Origin: Phanerochaete sordida
Lineage: Eukaryota; Basidiomycota; Agaricomycetes; Polyporales; Phanerochaetaceae
Assembly (NCBI GenBank): GCA_019973155.2
Contig: BPQB01000084.1
Coordinates: 62,001-126,000 of the forward strand
Reading direction: 5' to 3'
Length of the DNA stretch: 64,000 nucleotides
In this document: positions 22,467 to 33,333 of the stretch, piece after piece
Position numbering within the stretch: position 1 is the first letter of the stretch
How the letters are laid out: every line of letters starts with the position of its first letter
Translations under genes and position numbers: made by a program
Notes under the pieces: model-generated
What the model saw: the letters and a program-made list of their open reading frames with translations, nothing else
Databases searched by the model: none
Told to the model about the DNA's origin: nothing

Positions 22467-23159
22467 CTCGAGGAGGTGCCAAGGAGTGGAATGCACTTTG
22501 GCGAAAAGATACGACCTGGCGTGACCTACTTATAGTACGACGAGTCGACGTCCACGAGACTTCATATGATCCACTAGTTCCCGAGCTGCCACGGAAGGTT
22601 CACTATGAGAGCATCCCACTACTCATGGCGCTCCATAGACCTGTGCCAGCAGACAACGTCAAGCTCAAGGTTGACAGATGGTATATTGCCCAGGAAGCTT
22701 GGCCCATGGATCCGCTCCTGGGCGGAAACGTCGGCATCCGATGAGCAGCGGACACCGACAACGTCCGTCGCACGATGAGGAAAGTCTAGTAACTTAGGCA
22801 AAAATGAGGGTTATCGTCGCATACTAGATGGCTGTGCAACATACGGTTCGATGTTCAGATTTCAAACTTCAATCCCGCCGCAGCGAGTCTTCATAGCTTT
22901 GAAAATCTAAGGTTTGTTTCCTATTTAAGACCGTCGAACGACCATTCTACCACGTCTGCGTCCGTGAGGCAAAACAAAAACAGGGAATTGTTCCTTGTCG
23001 GAGCACTTTCGAGCCTCTCACTGCAGAGACCGAGGTGGCGGTACGCGATGAAGCTCAAGTTCAGAATTAGACGCGAGCTTCAGGCACGTGAGGCATGGCT
23101 TTGATTTAAATAATGGAAAGATGAACGGGATTTTCCATGAAAATGAAATGCAAGCGGGA
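22467..23159. other. Intergenic region between the tandem amylases
   Basis: Promoter of amylase 1 and 3' flank of amylase 2; no gene seen. The middle part is relatively AT-rich. Confidence 0.5.
22525..22535 (-). promoter_or_regulatory. TATA box of amylase 1
   Basis: CTATAAGTAGG on the minus strand, about 60 bp upstream of the ATG. The same TATAAGTAG core occurs at the same distance before amylase 2. Confidence 0.6.
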
Positions 23160-25603
23160 CTACTTCCAGCTGGAGGTCAGCGTCGTAGACCCCGAGCCTG
23201 GAGTCGTAGCAGAGCGGTTAGGATCCGACTCCCAGACGACCTGTGAGAGGAGTCAGCAGCGACTTTCATGGACGCCACATCAAACGTACAGTCCCGTCCG
23301 TCTCCTTCTTGAGGAACTTGTATTGGAAGGCCGTGTTAGGTGGCAGTGACACAGCGGCAGACCAAGTTGGGTAGCCCGAAGACGACAGAGGGAGCTGCAG
23401 CACGCATGCGGGTTAGATTCAGGCGCATAGACACAGAAGGTCAGACTGACCGCGGAATCCGGGTTCCAGGAGCCCAGTTGGGGCAGGCTGCCCGCAAGGA
23501 AGACGTTCTGCAGCACTGTGGTCAGCACACATTTCAAGGCGCGCGAGCATGACACAGAAGCGACTTGCCTCGCCGAACGATGTCGTCGCTGTTTCGGAAA
23601 AGGTCACCGTGACCGTGGCCGAGGCAGTGCCCTTCGCGCCCGTGTGGATTGCAATAGCGTTGCTAGCCTGCACACTCGCTGTGAACTTGCCTCCAGAGAC
23701 CGTGAAGCTAGAGCGATCACCCTCGTCAGCTCCCTTCTGGAACACGGCGCACCCAACACTCACGCGCTCCCGGTGCACTTCCCGCCCGAGCTCGCCCCGC
23801 TGACAACGTCGCAGTACGTCCCGTCGGGGAGGCTCGTAGTGAACGTCGCGCTCCAGGGCCCGTCCGCGTTGTTGATCACGACGAAGCCGAGCGCGCCGCG
23901 GCCGAACGCGATCTGCTGCGCGCCCGGCGACACCCAGTTCGTGAGCGCGGCCGTGCCGACCGTGTTGCGGAAGCCGACCATGCCCGCGACCGCGGTCCAG
24001 CGGTGCTGGCACAGCCAGCCGTTCGCGCCGCCGCCGGTCGTGCAGGTGCCCGCGCCTGCGAAGCGCATACAGTCAGTGTGGGCAGGAATGCAGGGATGGT
24101 GAGGCGGACGTACCGCCGTTTGGCGCGCCGACGTCGGTGTCTGTGAAACCGGTGTAGCTTGAGAGAATCGTGGGGGTGCCGTATGAGTGGGCGAGGGAGA
24201 AGATCATGGCAAGTGTGTAGATGTTCGCAGGCGAGTTCGCGTTCAGTGATGCGCCATTCTGCTAGACATCGTCAGCAGGCCTTTCTCTTGCGACAAGGAT
24301 ATCACCAACCCTCTCGGTATCGTGATTTGCGACGAACACATTCGCCGACGTCCCAGGGACCCAGCCTGCGAAAAGCTGAGAATGACCCGGACTGTAAGAT
24401 GACAACAAGCACCCACCTTGGCTGTCGAGATTCTGGAGGTTGGCGAGACTGCCTCCACCCGAGAAGGCGCTTTGAACTGCAGAGGTGTAGCGGAACCTGT
24501 AAGGGCATATTTGTCAAGAGGACGCCACCAAAAAGCACATCAGAACATACTCTTGGACGTCACCTATCAGATTTGTTAGCTGGGTTTCGTGTTGTCACGT
24601 TCAAGGGGAAATGCATACCAATGAAAGTGTATTGATTCGGAGTGATAGGCTCCCCTGCTCCGTAGATAACCTCCTGCGTAAGGTAGGGTGCTCGGCTGAA
24701 GCGAGAGGTAATGTTGGCAATATCGTTCACGTTTATATCTACAATCTCTTGTCAGTACGTACAACCAGTGGATAGATGGATAATCTCACGCTTTGCCGCA
24801 TCCAATCGGAGTCCATCGACGCCCAACGAAAGCAGATCGTTGGCGTATTCAGCCAGCCGGCTACGCACATATTCGGTTTCCGTAGCAAGGCTGTCAACTG
24901 ATCAGCTGACGTTGTTACGAGGAATCCGCGAAAAGGCTTACTCTGCAAGGTTCACCAGTTCACACGTCTGTACCTCGACGGCATTGTCGTAGTTGACGAT
25001 ATCATCTCCGGGCTCCAAGCCGCAGTGGTGGAAATCCTGATTCTGGTAGATTCCAGGGTAGACGTAGTGCTGGAAAGACGAGCCTGCGACGCCAACGCCG
25101 CCGTCGTCCGACCCGCTCATGTGGTTGAAGATGGTATCTGGTGGGCCGTCCGTCAGTGAATCTACCACGACCATCAACATGGGAGAAGCATACCTGCGAT
25201 GACGCCAACGCCGGCGGCATGGCAAGTGTTGATCATGTTGGTGTATTGCTGACGGTTGCCGCGCTTCGAGGTCAGGATGTACGAAACGGGCTGGTAGTCC
25301 GTCCACCACTGCGTGCCCTGGACGTGCTCCTGCGCGGGGCTGACTGCAACGGAGGTCGGCAACAGCAACGGCAGAAGAAACAACAAACATACCTTGCACG
25401 AATCCGTAGCCAGCAGGCCCGAGGAAGTTGGTGCACTCTGCGGCGACGCTGTCCCACGTCCACTCGAACATCTGGACGATGACTTTTTTGGACGACGAGG
25501 GTGCCCGTGTGGAGAGCCCCACGTCAATGTCTACCGGCGAGGGCGCAGCCACGACGATGGCTGATAGGCCAAGCAGCGCGAAGTGGAGGGCGTGGCGGGC
25601 CAT
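23160..25603 (-). CDS. Secreted alpha-amylase GH13 with C-terminal CBM20 (copy 2)
   Basis: Tandem paralogue of the gene at 20008-22466, with the same domain order and, where I checked, the same intron positions. The signal peptide is [20 protein letters not shown]. Catalytic-domain landmarks are [44 protein letters not shown] (nucleophile Asp), [11 protein letters not shown] (acid/base Glu) and FVANHDTER. The CBM20 shows [28 protein letters not shown] and VVWESDPNR and ends at a TAG at 23160. It contains the same 13-nt micro-exon (24551-24563), but with a normal GTATGT donor. It releases maltooligosaccharides from starch outside the cell. Two tandem copies suggest a raised amylase dose or different induction. 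Copy 2 has GAGE-like residues at the acid/base loop (GAGEP), where copy 1 has GQGEP. Confidence 0.9.
24551..24563 (-). other. 13-nt micro-exon of amylase 2
   Basis: Encodes DVQE at the same place as in amylase 1. It is flanked by a GATAG acceptor and a GTATGT donor. Conservation of length and phase in both copies supports it as a real exon. Confidence 0.75.
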
Positions 25604-26862
25604 TGCTGAGGCGTGCAGAGAGCTCGGTCGGGCGACGCTGAGCGGCAGCCGGACTTGAGGGGCGAGCTACTTATACTGCGGGTCGTAGGTCCGTCCTGCG
25701 CATGGTTCACCGAGCACATGGTCAAACTTGCGCTTCGCAAGCGACCGCGGCCACGGAGAATGTTGGTCGCCTCTGACTGAGAGAAGAGCACCGCCCAATG
25801 CCACGATGTTCTCGAGACCGGTGCCAACGGAGGTCGGGAGGTCGAATTTGACAATCGACACCCTGTTTTGACACACTTGTCGCAGACATGGCAGGTCAAT
25901 CTAGGTGGATCTGCGCGTGCGAGTAACGGGGCCCGGAGTCTGCGCTGAGACGGTTGTATGTCAGAATCTCGAACAGATCAGAGAACACAGGCGGCGCACG
26001 TCACGAGTCCGCGATGTGCCACGCTGTCCGCTGGAGCCACCGCGCGCGCGTGCCACATACGCATGAACGACGATGCAAGTCGAGTCTTCTTTGCATGGTG
26101 CACCGGGGGTAGGCTTCGGGTCAACCCCGACCAAGCGCTACCCGCGGGGTGGCGCGCGCCTGACCACCCGCCACCTCTGGACGCTCCGGCTGGAGCTCGC
26201 GACCACCTATGAGCCGGCTTGATGGTCAACGACGAGGAAGTACACGAATACGACATACCGAAACGTCGACGGCCCTTGTACATGTGAATGGTCAACTACG
26301 GTCGAATGTTGTCACCGAGCTGGCCGCCGAAGGATGTGGGTCCACTTCAAGAGCACAGACGCCTGCGCGCGAGCGTACGACTTGCGCTGCACGCAGCGGC
26401 CAAGCCCACACGCCAGCCACTCATTCGACAGACTAGCGAATACACATGTCGAGGTGCCGTGTGCCATAGCCAAGGCCGTTATATTCGACAGCAAACTGGT
26501 TTGCGAGTCTAATATGCGGTGAACGCATGACGATGAACCAGAAAGTGGGGCCCCCGGGGCGGCGTGGGCTGACGCGACCTCTGGTAACGCGCACGTATTG
26601 TCGAGGAGAGATGTTCGCCAGTGCAAGAAGAAGAGGTTCATCTTCAGGGACGTCATACTTCTGCCCTACAATGGTTATGTTCAGCGCTCAGCCACGGCGA
26701 CCTCTTGCAAATCCTTGGTATTGTCGCATGTATAGTAGCACGTGGCGTGTGGTCAGACGCACACCATGGTGACTGGAACCAGAGCAAAGCGTTGCGGTCA
26801 TAGTCGTATGCAGTACAGAACATGAGAGAGGGAAGGAGACCAGGAAATAACGATAGGAACGC
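25604..26862. other. Intergenic region, no supported gene
   Basis: About 1.26 kb holding the amylase 2 promoter and the 3' flank of the uL14 gene. Frames up to ~110 codons occur but show no family signal. Confidence 0.45.
25666..25677 (-). promoter_or_regulatory. TATA box of amylase 2
   Basis: AGTATAAGTAGC on the minus strand, about 65 bp upstream of the ATG; it shares TATAAGTAG with amylase 1. Confidence 0.6.
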
Positions 26863-27642
26863 TTATACGACGGTACCGGCGTTTGATGCGATACGCGGCC
26901 AGAGATCCGCCTGAAGAGCAGTATTAGGATGGGCTGTAGAGTGAGAGCAGTGGGTGTTACGCACGCATTCCTTGGCGACCGGGCCAGTGATGGCAGAGCC
27001 CTTCATCTCACCCTTCGGGTTGACGATGACACCGGCGTTGTCCTAGAGCAAGTTGTCAGAATACACGCAGGGAAATAATAGACGATGAACGCACCTCGAA
27101 GTAGAGGAAGACACCGTCCCGACGGCGCCATGCCTTGCGCTGGCGGACAACGACAGCGGGCATGGCTATACAAAGTAGATCGTCAGCATGCTGTTCCCAG
27201 ACCAAGACCCAAGCCCATTCCCCGCTCCTTCCACTCCTTCCTTCCCCGCCATATCCCGCCAAAAGAACTGGACACTCACTCTTCTTCCTGAGCTCTGGCT
27301 TACCCTTCTTCACCGAGCAGAGGATCATGTCACCCGCGGAGGCGGCGGGCAGACGGTTCAAACGCGCACCGGTGCCGTAGGGCTCGATCACGAAGAGGGA
27401 CTTGGCGCCGCTGTTGTCCGCGCAGTTGAGGACGGCGCCGGTGGGAAGACCGAGGGTCATGCGGTACTTGTTGCCAGAGGCACCGACAACTGCAAGTCAC
27501 ATTCTATTGGTGAGTCCATAACTCTCGATGGAGAAGCCATTCGGGGGATTTGCACTAACCTACGGACGGCGAAAACACACGATCAGCATTTCTGCATAGC
27601 GCGGACAAGGGTTCGACACTGCTCACCGCGTTTGGTAGCCAT
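26863..27642 (-). CDS. RPL23: 60S ribosomal protein uL14 (L23)
   Basis: Component of the large ribosomal subunit near the subunit interface. Conserved pieces read along the minus strand are [95 protein letters not shown] and the end [13 protein letters not shown]. About 140 residues, the normal length. The gene has at least four introns. The first coding exon is only 16 nt, and the following 135-nt interval contains a directly abutting acceptor-donor pair (TAG/GTTAGT near 27560), which could be a recursive-splice point. The residues at that junction (MATKR-V-VGASG) are the only uncertain part of the protein. Confidence 0.93.
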
Positions 27643-29374
27643 TTTGTTGGAGGTCTTGAGGTCTTGCTGAGGCTACCGCTATCGACGACCAGGCCCCTCC
27701 ACCGAGGATTTCGTGCCGTGCCGTGCCGAACTATCCTTTACAGTTCTTAGTCAGCGGTGGCTGGCGCTTCACATCCCTCATTCGGACTTGCCTCTTTCCG
27801 TGTTCGGGCGCTTAAGCTGATCCTCCGTTCGCTGGAGAGCGCTGTCCACGTCGCCGTCGCCGTCGCCCGCTACGCTTTCGAAATCGCGCGTGTCGGGCGG
27901 CTCCTTTTCACCCAGCAGCGTCCATTTGCGTCCTTGCCGTTCACTTTCACGTCCTTCCGCTGTCATTGCCGCTCACGCCGTCCACCCATTGACCTTCAGC
28001 CATTCGCTGTCACGCTTGACGCCGCCATTCCGTGCCCGCTGCTGCGCCTATCCGCGTTACAAGTCGCAGAAGATGCCACTGCCTTATCCTTCTACGCATT
28101 GTGCGTCGCTCGTCGCGCCGCCTGCCTCTGCCACGCATCCGCCGCTACCTTCCTCCTCCTTGCAACGCACTCGCCTTACGCCTTACCCTGCCTTCGCTGC
28201 CTTTATTACCTTCACCTCCAGCGCTCACGCTGGCTTCGGCTCATTTCGCCTTCGCGTTTAGCACCCTGCGCCGTCTGCCTTTGCCCGACTATCGAGGACC
28301 CTCGTGCCAGGAGTTATCGCCTTACTACGCGTCCGTACCACTTTCGAAGGCCTTCGTGCCAGGATTGGCTACGCTTTCCTCCTCCTGCGACTATCGAAGA
28401 CCTCAGTAGCCTCGGTCACTTTTTCTGGCTGTCGCAGGCCCTTGTGCCAGCAGTCTCACGTCATTTCTTTGGATTGTCGAGGCCCTAGTCCTAGCGGTCA
28501 TTCATCTCGCCAAGGGTTCACGCAATCATCGAGAGCCGCCAAGGCAGTGGTCGCCCGCGTGCGTGTGGGCGTTCCACCCGGTACGTGGTCCGCCGAAATT
28601 ATGCGTTCGTCGCGCTCGCCTTTCCACCTGTGTTCTACAGTCGACATCTTCGACTCTGGGCCGCAGGTTGAACAGCGAGCTTGGGGAATAGCCACAGCCT
28701 GCCTAGCCGTGCAACCCCCTGCACCGGACCGGTCCACATCATGACCCTGCTGGCATGCCTTCGTCCGCACCCCTGTTCGGTCAAGCTCCTTCTCGCCGCG
28801 CACTAGGCTAATCGCGCTGCACCGACCCTCGTACGCGTCTATCCAACTATAGCGCGGCGCAGACTCGTGGGGCGTGGCTTCCTGCGGCACCGTGCGCCCG
28901 CACGGTCCCAAGCGGCGCCTCGCAGTCCCCTACTACAATGCGCGTGGGGGCGCATGACCAACGTCCGACCGCACTATCCTTCGCGCACAGCGGGCGAGGC
29001 TCCTCCAGGCGGGCTCACGGCGTGTCTCAGCGCCATGGTGGCTGCGTGACGCGTCCACACGGCCGCGCCGGCGACCGCTATCGTGTCGCAATCACTGGGG
29101 ACCTGCAGGGTCGGGCGCAGTAGGCCAGAACGAGGGGACGCGTCCAGAGACATTGCGCAATCCCCATCGATGGGCCCAGTCAGTCGCCAGCCGCCCTCGA
29201 CCAGCTCGACCTCCCAGGTCCTCGATGCCAGTCGCGGCGGGCAGCAGAGATATTGTACATCCGGTGTTTCCATTTGTTGTGCTTGTACATACATGGCTTC
29301 CGATATAACTACATGCGCTTGTCGAGTACACGCCGCGGGCACTTCTAGTGATACAGTGGCAAGAGTCCTGGCAC
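27643..29374. other. Region upstream of uL14 with pyrimidine-rich strand
   Basis: The plus strand is C/T-rich from about 27750 to 28480. It holds a 243-codon open frame (27757-28488) that shows no domain, codon regularity or splice structure, so I do not call it a gene. Imperfect repeats occur at 28288-28500 (separate entry). No gene is seen from 28500 to 29374. Confidence 0.4.
28288..28500 (+). repeat. Imperfect interspersed repeats (TCGAGGCCCT-GTGCCAG type)
   Basis: Five imperfect copies of a ~22-bp core begin near 28289, 28343, 28391, 28430 and 28474: TATCGAGGACCCTCGTGCCA, TTCGAAGGCCTTCGTGCCA, TATCGAAGACCTCAGTAGCC, TGTCGCAGGCCCTTGTGCCA and TGTCGAGGCCCTAGTCCTAG. Spacing is about 40-55 bp. 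A related piece (CTATCGACGACCAGGCCCC) lies near 27674. Confidence 0.55.
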
Positions 29375-31223
29375 TCAGTTGAGCGGACGCTCGTTGTACT
29401 GGAAGCGCGTGGCCTTGTCGGCGGGCGCGACCGCCAAGGGCTTGACGGTCGGGTGGCCGATCGCCTTCGCGATGCGGTCCGAGAGCTCCTGGTCGACGGC
29501 GGCGAAGACAGAGACTGCAGTGGTGTGTGAGTGGGTGCTCGGCTGGCAGGGGAGAGCGGGACGTACGCTGCCTGGCCTTGACGACGGGGCTCTTGACACC
29601 GCCGAAGTGGCCCGCGACGTTGGAGACGAAGTGCTCCTTCTGCGTGTTGTCGAAGACCTTCTGCCAGAGCGCGCGCGGCTGCTCGAAGTCGACTGTGTGC
29701 TCAGCGTCAGCTCACGGCTCCCTGCGGGCGCGGGCGATATACGCACGCTCGGTGATGAAGCTGAGGTCCGTGTTGGCGGCGCCGAGCCACGACTCGTGCT
29801 TGACCTGCTCGTACGGCTTGGCCTTGTACGTGAGCGGGACGAGCGAGCTCTGGTAGTTCGGGCGCGTGCCCTGGTTGTCGAACGCCATCGGGCCGTCGCG
29901 CTGGAAGTTCGCGACGGGCGCGAGCGGCTTGTTGACGGGCAGCTGCTGGTAGTTCACGCCGAGGCGGTGGCGGTGCGTGTCCGGGTACGAGAACAGGCGC
30001 GACTGCAGCACGGGGTCCGCAGACGGCTCGACGCCCGGCACGGTGTGCGACGGCGAGAACGCCGCCTGCTCGACCTCCGCGAAGTAGTTCTCCGGGTTGC
30101 GGTCGAGCACCATCTTGCCGAACGGGCGCAGCGGGTAGTCCTTGTGCGGCCAGACCTTGGTCAGGTCGAGCACGTTGTAGCGGAACTTCTCGGCCTGCTC
30201 GGCGGACATGGTTTGCTACGGCGCGGTGTCAGTTTACATGAGAGGCTGAGAGCGATGCCAGACACTGACCACAAACACGTTCCACACGGGGAATTCACCC
30301 TTGTCGATATCCTCGCGAAGAGCCTGGATGCCGTAGTCGGGGTTCTCTCCTGCGAGCTTGCCCGCAGTCGCGTCGTCGAGGGTCTTGAAGCCACCCTCCT
30401 TGCGGAAGTGGATCTGCACGTAGTGGAACTTGCCCTCAGCGTTGACAAACTTGTAGGTGTGTCCCGAGTAGCCGTGCATGTGGTGGAAGCCGAACGGCGT
30501 TCCGCGGTCGGAGAAGAGGATCATGACCTGGTGGATCGACTCCGGGTTCAGCGAGAAGTAGTCCCAGAACATGTCGGGGTCCTTGAGGTGCGTCTCCGGG
30601 TCGCGCTTTTGGGTGTGGATGAAGTGCGGGAACTTCGTCGGGTCGCGGATGAAGAAGATCGGCGTGTTGTTGAACACCCAGTCGACATTGCCCTCCTCGG
30701 TCTTGATCTTGATGGCGAATCCTGCGATGCTTGTGAGCCATCGTCAGCGAGAAGAAAACACGAACATACCTCGCGGATCACGGGCAGAGTCAGCAGAGCC
30801 GAGCTCGCCACCGACTGTCGAGAAACGGACGGTGAGAGGGGTCTTCTTGCCCTTCTCGAGGAACTTGGCGCAGGTGAGGTCGGAGATGTCGTGGGTGGCC
30901 TCGAAGTAACCGTGCGCGCCGGCACCCTTGGCGTGGACCTGAATGACGTTGATCAGGAACAAAGCTTCGTGTTAGCCGAGATGATACGTACGACGCGCTC
31001 AGGGATGCGCTCCCTAGCGAAGTGCGCGAGGGAGTCGATCAGGTTGAAGTCTAGAGTCTATCAGTATCGTAGGCGAGTACGAGGGGTGTGGTAACTCACC
31101 CTGAAGGAGGAGCGGTCCGTTGAGGCCAATGCGCTGCGCGGCATAGGGCTCAGCAACAGGAGCACCGTTGGAGGTGGTGAAGACCGCGTTGTCCTGAGCT
31201 TCCAGAGCGCGCTTGGACGGCAT
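29375..31223 (-). CDS. Monofunctional heme catalase
   Basis: Breaks down hydrogen peroxide to water and oxygen. About 510 residues from roughly six exons, with short GT-AG introns. Visible signatures are the catalytic His in [40 protein letters not shown], the catalytic Asn in [32 protein letters not shown], the heme-ligand Tyr in [14 protein letters not shown] and [19 protein letters not shown]. The length places it with small-subunit catalases. The C-terminus is NERPLN, without a typical SKL peroxisomal signal, and there is no signal peptide; cytosolic location is likely, although other internal signals cannot be excluded. The plus strand carries a long 571-codon shadow frame opposite it. 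A TTTATA element lies about 78 bp upstream. Confidence 0.95.
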
Positions 31224-31300
31224 GGCGATAGAGGATTGGGCTTGGGGAGATGAGGGATAGGAAAGAGATCCTGGAGTACGCTCCTATGATGGAGCTGGGC

Positions 31301-31306
31301 TTTATA
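31301..31306 (-). promoter_or_regulatory. TATA-like box of the catalase gene
   Basis: TATAAA on the minus strand, 78 bp before the catalase ATG, a normal distance for this kind of genome. Confidence 0.45.
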
Positions 31307-32743
31307 CCGTCCTCGGTCTCGAGCCTATGGGAAGCTAGGGATATGGTCAGCGGGCCTGTGAACCACAGGCTCGGCAACACACCTACAGTCGATCGCGTTG
31401 CACGTGCAGGTGTGTCAGCGCGATTGCAATCGCAGCTCCTGACCAGCAATACTTCCGCGAGTTTCAGGTCCGCGAAGCTTGACAAACGGGGCAGAGGTCC
31501 CCCAAGGCCTCTCGAGTGGCTGTCGTGCAGAGCCGCGGCAGCATCGGGACACCAGTGAGTCAGTTGACAGGCAGCCGGTCCCTGGCCGACTTGCACTGTA
31601 TGAGCCGAAACAGATGGAGGCTTCTGGCATCAGGACCTGACGATATTGCAAGTCCGGCAGGGCGTGTCTCTGGAGACCCGTGGACAAAAGTGGGACACTA
31701 GGCTGTGGGATGCCATTCAAAGTACACACGCTATCAGCGACGGGTGTCAGCTGAGCCTATGCATTCCTATGTTGCCCGAGCCGGTGCGGATTCTTTGCGC
31801 AGTCCTGGGAGGATGGTGTGCTTGGCTGAACAGTTGTCAAAACTCGTGAGACACGCGAAGTACGACGTCAGACCCTGCTCCCACGATGATAGCATAGGGC
31901 ACGCACATTAAACAAGGGCGCGTAACGCGTCCCGGAACTGCCTCGCCCCGCGGCCTGGGCGCCTCCTATCCGCGCGCTGCCCCGCACTGTGCGCCACGAA
32001 AGCTTCACGGCATGGGCTCGCTGTCGGAGGGGCACATGGCGCGGCCAAATGCAAATACGGAACACGGGGTGCGGCTCGCGCGCAGCGTTTCGTCGCGCTA
32101 CGGGCAACCCTACGCGGAGCTGGAATTGGTGCCACTCGCCAATATGTCGCGGAGGTCGACCGCGCGTCACCCACTGTTTCGCGGTCCCCGCCGCACGGGC
32201 AGGCACGGCTCGTGACCGCTGACTGTCGTGCGCTGCCCTTCGGAGTGTACAGGACCCGCGAGGCGACCCGGCGAGGCAAGGGCGACGACCGGACACGCAG
32301 CCCCTATCGCGGAAATAATAGGTGCGGCAGCGGCGGCGCACGGTAGAGGCCCGATCAAGAAGGCGTCGGCAGCCTGCTGCTCCTCGACGGCGGCGATCCC
32401 AAGAAGACGCAGAATATGAAAAGCTCTACATGCGAGGTTCTGCGCTGTTGTCGGCCAGGAACACGTCGTGTCACAGACAGAGAACGGCACGCTGTCGTCG
32501 AGAATGAACTCGGGTCCGAGGGCGATGTGCGAACGTCTGGGGCTGCTGAAGCTTCCGCGGCGGCGAAGGTCAGAAACAGCTTCAGTCAGACACGTCCGTC
32601 ACCAACCACGTGAATGCACGTGACCCGCGATAGTAGCCGGCAGGCCGGACGCGGCCTCCACTACTAACTCCATGTCGAGCTGCGTCCTCTTCTTGACAAG
32701 CTGCGCTGCGCAGACCAATCTCCGTCATTTTCTATCTCCTTCC

Positions 32744-32918
32744 TGACGTGGTTGATGTGCTCAGATTTTTCTGCGATGACGAGGGTGCGCTCTACCGACC
32801 ATGACGTGAGAGCGCCCTGACTTTACTCGCGTAAAAGCAAGAGGCGCAAATATCCAGCATGGCCTTGGAGTGACAGCGACGCCACATTTTTGGGTCTACG
32901 AAGACCCGCCTGACGTCA
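32744..32918 (+). promoter_or_regulatory. Cluster of TGACGT/CRE sites upstream of MTR4
   Basis: TGACGT at 32744-32749 and 32802-32807 and a full palindromic TGACGTCA at 32911-32918, in the promoter region shared by catalase and MTR4. These are ATF/CREB-type cores; a role in oxidative-stress control of catalase is plausible but not shown. Confidence 0.35.
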
Positions 32919-33333
32919 GAAAATCGGTAATCTCGCGTGCGTTCGGGTGGCGAGCCTGGCCTTCACGAACCAGCCGACCTGAGACGAGCAGGCCTGTAGG
33001 TTAGCGAATATTTCACGGTTGAATCTTTTGTTCATGTATCATATCGTAGCTGCCCTCGTACATCATGACTTCTCAGAGAAAACCACACAGATACAGAGCC
33101 ATCGACCGACGTTCCAGACAACGCGCTTTGCTCCTAACCCTAGTAGCAAGGTTGTGGCGGAAAAGGAAAATAGACGCCTTTCTCCGGGATTGGTCCTTCG
33201 ACATTTTCGTGCGCGGCGTTCACGTCTACGACCACCTCATCCTTCGACTCTGATTCTTCTCTTGGCCTTGGGCCGCGTTTGTCGCCGCTGCGCTTGCACT
33301 CTCTGATCTTTTGCACCCTCTGACGACACAATC

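Larger units (their letters stand above)
31224..33333. other. Divergent intergenic region between catalase and MTR4
   Basis: About 2.1 kb without a supported gene. Several 60-155-codon frames overlap each other on both strands at 31870-32490 in GC-rich sequence and show no domain. CRE-like sites near the MTR4 side are listed separately. A telomere-like CTAACCCTAG occurs at 33134-33143. Confidence 0.45.

Noticed and set aside
27757..28488. 243-codon plus-strand frame upstream of uL14
   Set aside because: Arises from a C/T-rich strand; product is Leu/Arg/Cys-rich without any domain and covers degenerate repeats.
29379..31094. 571-codon plus-strand frame opposite catalase
   Set aside because: Antisense shadow of GC-rich catalase exons; runs straight through catalase introns and shows no family features.
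32012..32490. Overlapping frames on both strands between catalase and MTR4
   Set aside because: Mutually overlapping, Arg/Ala-rich and without splice sites or domains; typical of GC-rich non-coding DNA.
33134..33143. Telomere-like CTAACCCTAG
   Set aside because: A single copy, too short to call an interstitial telomere; such boxes occur by chance or as promoter elements.
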